In this document: piece after piece, positions 60,829 through 64,000 of the stretch
How positions within the stretch are numbered: the stretch's first letter is position 1
Layout: every line of letters starts with the position of its first letter
Source: an uncultured Bradyrhizobium sp.
GTDB lineage: Bacteria; Pseudomonadota; Alphaproteobacteria; Rhizobiales; Xanthobacteraceae
Assembly (NCBI RefSeq): GCF_947648125.1
Contig: NZ_CANSMR010000009.1
Coordinates: 124,001 to 188,000, forward strand
Reading direction: 5' to 3'
Length of the DNA stretch: 64,000 nucleotides
The notes under the pieces: generated by a model
Seen by the model: the letters and a program-made list of their open reading frames with translations, nothing else
Database searches by the model: none
Told to the model about the DNA's origin: nothing
Program-made: the position numbers and the translations under genes

Positions 60829-62352
60829 ATGGCCTCGGCTCAAGTGATCCGTCTGCACGCCGACGACAGCGTCCTGATCGCGCGCGCGAGCCTGCCGCCG
60901 GGGCTGGAGGTCGCCGACGGCATCACCACGGTCGATCGCATCCCCGCGGGGCACAAGGTCGCGATCAAGCCGATCGCGGCAGGCGAGCCGGTCCGGCGCT
61001 ACGGCCAGATCATCGGCTTTGCGACCCAGCCGATCGCGCCCGGCCAGCACGTGCATACGCAGAACTGCGGGATGGGCGATTTTGCCAAGGACTATGCCTA
61101 TGGCGTCGACGTCAAGCCGGTGCCGAACTTCGATCTGCCGGCGACCTTCGAGGGTATTCGCCGCGCCGACGGCCGCGTCGCGACGCGCAACTATATCGGC
61201 ATCCTCACCTCGGTGAATTGCAGCGCTCATGTCGCCGGCATCGTCGCCGACATGTTCAAGAAAAATCCGTTCACCGGCGACAACCCGCTGGCCGATTTCC
61301 CGAATGTCGACGGCGTCGTCGCGCTGACCCACAAGACCGGCTGCGGCATGACCCAGGACGAGCCGTTGGCGCTGCTTCGCCGCACGCTCGGCGGCTATGC
61401 CCGGCACGTCAATTTCTCTAACGTCATTGTCCTCGGCCTCGGCTGCGAGGTGAACCAGATCGGCGGCCTGATGCAGGAACAGAAGCTCGCCGGCCGTCTG
61501 CGTGCGATGGACATCCAGGAGGTCGGCGGCACGCGCAAGACCGTGGAGGCCGGCGTGGCCTTCGTGAAGGAAGCGCTCACCGACGCCAACAAGGTCAAGC
61601 GCGAGGCGGTGCCGGCGAGCGAGTTGACCGTAGCGCTGCAATGCGGCGGCTCGGATGGTTATTCCGGCGTGTCGGCCAATCCGGCGCTCGGCGCGGCGAG
61701 CGATCTGCTGGTCCGCCACGGCGGCACCGTGATCCTCTCGGAGACGCCGGAGACCTACGGCGCCGAGCATCTGCTAACCCGTCGCGCCGTCAGCCGCGAG
61801 GTCGGCGAGAAGCTGGTCGGCCTGATGCGCTGGTGGGAGGAATACACCCAGCGCGAAGGCGCCGAGATGAACGCCAATCCGAGCCCCGGCAACAAGGCCG
61901 GCGGCCTCACCACGATCCTTGAGAAGTCGCTCGGCGCGATGGCCAAGGCCGGCAGCACCAACCTCGTCGATGTCCTGCACTACGCCGAGCCCGTCACCAA
62001 GAAGGGTTTTGTGTTCATGGACACGCCCGGCTACGACCCGGTCGCCGCCACCGGGCAGGTCGCCGGCGGTGCCAACCTCGTCTGCTTCACCACCGGCCGT
62101 GGCAGCGTGTTCGGCTGCAAGCCCGCGCCGTCGATCAAGCTCGCCACCAACACGCCGATGTACAAGCGGATGCAAGACGACATGGACGTCAATTGCGGCA
62201 CCATCCTCGACGGCGAGGAGAGCGTGCAGGAATGCGGCCAGCGCATCTTCGACCTGATCCTCAAGACCGCCTCGGGCCAGCCGACCAAGAGCGAGAGCTT
62301 TGATTTCGGCGGCGCCGAGTTCGCGCCGTGGGTCCTGGGCGCGACGATGTAG
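60829..62352 (+). CDS. UxaA family altronate/galactarate-type dehydratase
   Basis: A 507-residue iron-dependent hydro-lyase. It has an N-terminal SAF domain (about residues 1-80, with RIPAGHKVAIKPIAAGEPVR) and a large domain with TRNYIGILTSVNCSAHVAG, HKTGCGMTQDEPL, LGLGCEVNQIGGL and QCGGSDGYSGVSANPALG; the Cys in these stretches are likely metal ligands. AAGGAGAA precedes the ATG. Known members dehydrate D-altronate or D-galactarate to 2-keto-3-deoxy acids, which an HpaI-type aldolase can split. Sulfolactate sulfo-lyase (SuyAB) is related but made as two proteins. The true substrate is not determined by sequence. Confidence 0.9.
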   Translation: MASAQVIRLHADDSVLIARASLPPGLEVADGITTVDRIPAGHKVAIKPIAAGEPVRRYGQIIGFATQPIAPGQHVHTQNCGMGDFAKDYAYGVDVKPVPNFDLPATFEGIRRADGRVATRNYIGILTSVNCSAHVAGIVADMFKKNPFTGDNPLADFPNVDGVVALTHKTGCGMTQDEPLALLRRTLGGYARHVNFSNVIVLGLGCEVNQIGGLMQEQKLAGRLRAMDIQEVGGTRKTVEAGVAFVKEALTDANKVKREAVPASELTVALQCGGSDGYSGVSANPALGAASDLLVRHGGTVILSETPETYGAEHLLTRRAVSREVGEKLVGLMRWWEEYTQREGAEMNANPSPGNKAGGLTTILEKSLGAMAKAGSTNLVDVLHYAEPVTKKGFVFMDTPGYDPVAATGQVAGGANLVCFTTGRGSVFGCKPAPSIKLATNTPMYKRMQDDMDVNCGTILDGEESVQECGQRIFDLILKTASGQPTKSESFDFGGAEFAPWVLGATM

Positions 62353-62383
62353 TTTAGGGCTGCGATCTAGCCTTATACTCCGC

Positions 62384-62502
62384 TGTCGTCCCTGCGAAAG
62401 CAGGGACCCATACCGCGCGATCTATCGATTGAAGGCGGTCGCAGACACCTTCCGCATGACCACGGCCGGTGGTTATGGGTCCCTGCTTTCGCAGGGACGA
62501 CA
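62384..62502. repeat. Family A intergenic repeat, copy 8
   Basis: TGTCGTCCCTGCGAAAGCAG then GGACCCATACCGCG; right arm CCGGTGGTTATGGGTCCCTG then CTTTCGCAGGGACGACA. It follows the dehydratase gene and probably ends the operon. Confidence 0.85.
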
Positions 62503-62529
62503 AGGAAGTACGTTGGCGAATGAAGCTTC

Positions 62530-62564
62530 CCGGATTACGCTTCGCTCCATCCGGGCTACGGACT
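62530..62564. repeat. Short palindromic repeat (CCCGGATTACGC...ATCCGGGCTACGG)
   Basis: CCCGGATTACGCTTCGCTCC and ATCCGGGCTACGG form a small imperfect inverted repeat just before the SGNH hydrolase gene. A similar sequence (GTAGCCCCGTTGGCTCC, ATCCGGGCTACGG) lies just after that gene at 63091-63119, so the gene is bracketed by two copies. Confidence 0.6.
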
Positions 62565-62578
62565 GAATGGGGGGCAAG

Positions 62579-63082
62579 ATGCGCGCGCGCCGATTGGGAA
62601 TCATCGGATGCCTCGCATTCCTCGCCGCCTTCAGTCTCGGCGTCGGTTCGGCTGACGCCGCAACCATCGTGGCACTCGGCGCGAGCAACACCTACGGCAA
62701 GGGCGTGGCGCGTAACCAGGCCTATCCCGCGCAGCTCGAAGCGATCTTGCGGGCGAAGGGGTTGAGCGTCCGCGTCGTGAACGCCGGCATCAATGGCGAC
62801 ACCACGGAAGGGATGCTGCAACGTCTGGACCGCGCCGTGCCGAACGGGACCCGTGCGGTGATTCTACAGCCGGGCGGCAATGATCGGCGCAAGGGCAGCC
62901 CCGACCGGACCGCGGATATTCAAAGCCGCCTCAGCGCCCGTGGCATCGCGGTGGTCATGCTCTCCAACGGGATGCTGCACGGGCTGCCCCATCAGCCCGA
63001 TGGTGTGCATCTGACCCCCGAGGGCTATCACATGCTCGCCGAGCAGCTTGCGTCGCAGGTATCCGGCGCGATCGGGCGCTAG
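62579..63082 (+). CDS. Small exported SGNH/GDSL hydrolase
   Basis: A 167-residue protein with a signal peptide (RRLGIIGCLAFLAAFSLG, cleavage near ADA, about residue 27) and the four SGNH blocks: Ser36 in ALGASNTYGKG, Gly/Asn in VNAGINGDTT, Asn101 in PGGND, and Asp141-x-x-His144 in PDGVHLTPEGY. It is probably a periplasmic esterase or thioesterase like TesA. Block III to block V is about 40 residues instead of about 80 in TesA, so part of the usual fold is missing. ATG 62579 is preceded by GGGGGGC; an ATG four codons earlier overlaps it. It is bracketed by two small repeats. Confidence 0.83.
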   Translation: MRARRLGIIGCLAFLAAFSLGVGSADAATIVALGASNTYGKGVARNQAYPAQLEAILRAKGLSVRVVNAGINGDTTEGMLQRLDRAVPNGTRAVILQPGGNDRRKGSPDRTADIQSRLSARGIAVVMLSNGMLHGLPHQPDGVHLTPEGYHMLAEQLASQVSGAIGR

Positions 63083-63090
63083 CGATCACG

Positions 63091-63119
63091 TAGCCCCGTT
63101 GGCTCCATCCGGGCTACGG
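63091..63119. repeat. Second copy of the short CCATCCGGGCTACGG repeat
   Basis: GTAGCCCCGTTGGCTCC is followed by ATCCGGGCTACGG, an imperfect hairpin 9 nt after the SGNH hydrolase stop. It could serve as its terminator. Confidence 0.5.
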
Positions 63120-63216
63120 CTTCGCCCTTGCCTTGGGCAACCGCTGCCCGTTGTTAGTGCTTGATCCATACCGGAACCAGTGTTCTGCTCAAAAAAGCTG
63201 CTGGAGTCCTCGGTCC

Positions 63217-64000
63217 GTGTCGATCTTCGTCGCACTGCATCACGTCACGCACTACAAATACGATCGGCCGATCGATCTCGGGCCCCAGACCATTCGGCTC
63301 CGGCCCGCGCCGCATACTCGCACGCCGATCCTGAGCTATTCGCTCAAGGTCACGCCATCAAATCACTTCGTGAATTGGCAGCAAGACCCGCAGGGCAACT
63401 GGCTGGCGCGCTACGTGTTTCCGGAGAAGGCGACCGAGCTCAAGGTCGAGGTCGACTTCACCGCGCAGATGACGGTGGTCAACCCGTTCGACTTCTTCGT
63501 CGAGCCTTACGCCAACGGCTTTCCGTTCGAATATCCCGCCGATCTCAAGACCGAGCTCGCGCCCTATCTTGAGACCGACGAGCCGGGCCCATTGCTCGCG
63601 GCCTACCTGAAGGAGATTCCGCGCCAGGCCGACTCGACCGTCAATTTCCTGGTCGCGCTGAACGCGCAGCTGCAGAAGAAGATCGGCTACGTGATCCGCA
63701 TGGAGGCCGGCATCCAGACGCCGGAGGAGACGCTGGCCGCGGGCTCCGGCTCCTGCCGCGACTCGGCGTGGCTCTTGATCCAGGCGCTGCGCCATCTCGG
63801 GCTCGCCGCGCGTTTCGTCTCCGGATACCTGATTCAGCTGCGGCCCGACATCGATCCGCTCGAGGGGCCGCGCGAGGTCGAGAGCGATTTCACCGACCTG
63901 CACGCCTGGGCCGAAGTCTATCTGCCGGGTGCGGGCTGGATCGGGTTCGATGTAACCTCCGGCATGCTGACGGGCGAAGGGCACATCCCGGTCTGCGCCA
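63217..64000 (+). CDS. Transglutaminase-like family protein, 5' part (probable DUF2126-type large protein)
   Basis: The frame is open from the GTG at 63217 to the window end (261 codons seen, no stop), so the gene is cut. The N-terminal beta domain starts [20 protein letters not shown] with [13 protein letters not shown]. The transglutaminase/protease-like core has Cys180 ([12 protein letters not shown]), His229 ([12 protein letters not shown]) and Asp245 (WIGFDVTSG), a complete catalytic triad. Proteins with this start in Bradyrhizobium and relatives are usually about 1100 residues with a C-terminal DUF2126 domain, often beside alpha-E and circularly permuted ATP-grasp genes. GGAG lies 10 nt before the start. 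The function of this class is unknown. Confidence 0.88.
   Translation, partial: MSIFVALHHVTHYKYDRPIDLGPQTIRLRPAPHTRTPILSYSLKVTPSNHFVNWQQDPQGNWLARYVFPEKATELKVEVDFTAQMTVVNPFDFFVEPYANGFPFEYPADLKTELAPYLETDEPGPLLAAYLKEIPRQADSTVNFLVALNAQLQKKIGYVIRMEAGIQTPEETLAAGSGSCRDSAWLLIQALRHLGLAARFVSGYLIQLRPDIDPLEGPREVESDFTDLHAWAEVYLPGAGWIGFDVTSGMLTGEGHIPVCA

Noticed and set aside
60829-62352. Sulfolactate sulfo-lyase (SuyAB) with the LDH2-type gene as sulfolactate dehydrogenase
   Set aside because: Suy is two separate subunits and no sulfite exporter or sulfite dehydrogenase gene is present; kept only as an alternative substrate to test.
17115-62502. Repeated palindromes considered as a CRISPR array
   Set aside because: Copies are kilobases apart with no regular spacers and no cas genes.

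Overview
The window is GC-rich, densely coded bacterial DNA. The gene families, the -10/Shine-Dalgarno style, the many acyl-CoA and branched-chain-amino-acid-type (HAAT) ABC transporter genes and the short palindromic intergenic repeats all fit an alphaproteobacterium of the Bradyrhizobium/Rhodopseudomonas group. This is inference from family resemblance; there is no rRNA or marker gene to fix it. I see no tRNA, rRNA, insertion sequence, prophage or CRISPR array. It reads as ordinary chromosome rich in catabolic operons.

Layout. 0-1.4 kb: end of a four-carbon acid-sugar operon (OtnI tail, OtnK). 1.5-5.2 kb: two tandem methyl-accepting chemotaxis proteins with almost identical signalling halves. 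5.5-9.9 kb: RND efflux permease plus adaptor. 10-28.7 kb: a large acyl-CoA island: a thiolase-like protein without its cysteine, nitronate monooxygenase, YghU, an ACAD11-like acyl-CoA dehydrogenase, a PaaG-like isomerase coupled to an ACAD11/LvaA-type kinase and a DUF6285 protein, a second acyl-CoA dehydrogenase, two acyl-CoA ligases, and a dienoyl-CoA reductase/isomerase pair. 28.9-31.7 kb: phosphoenolpyruvate carboxylase. 31.9-35.8 kb: an SMP-30-type protein, then an SDR, a thiolase and a DUF35 Zn-ribbon protein. 36-42.7 kb: a five-gene HAAT transporter followed by an amidase and a DUF2848 protein. 43-45.6 kb: two Fe(II)/2-oxoglutarate dioxygenases (one AlkB) and an MFS transporter. 45.6-52.8 kb: a homoprotocatechuate meta-cleavage operon (hpaH-F-E-D, a FAH-type gene and a ThDP enzyme) with divergent hpaR. 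52.8-62.4 kb: a GntR-type regulator divergent from a second HAAT transporter that leads into a dehydrogenase, an HpaI-type aldolase and an altronate/galactarate-type dehydratase. 62.6-64 kb: a small SGNH hydrolase and the start of a large transglutaminase-like protein cut by the window end.

How the genes work together. The most interesting reading is that 15.1-20.4 kb carries the parts of a 4-hydroxyacyl-CoA pathway of the levulinate (LvaABCDE) or ACAD11 kind: CoA ligase, ketone reductase, kinase with a small partner protein, a phosphate-eliminating acyl-CoA dehydrogenase homologue with Asp in place of the usual Glu, and an enoyl-CoA isomerase. The hpa operon encodes ring cleavage of homoprotocatechuate down to the hydratase step, with an unexplained ThDP enzyme at its 3' end. 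The last operon pairs an amino-acid-type transporter with sugar-acid enzymes.

At least seventeen intergenic palindromic repeats of several families lie between genes, eight of them from one family, and three sit inside apparent operons.
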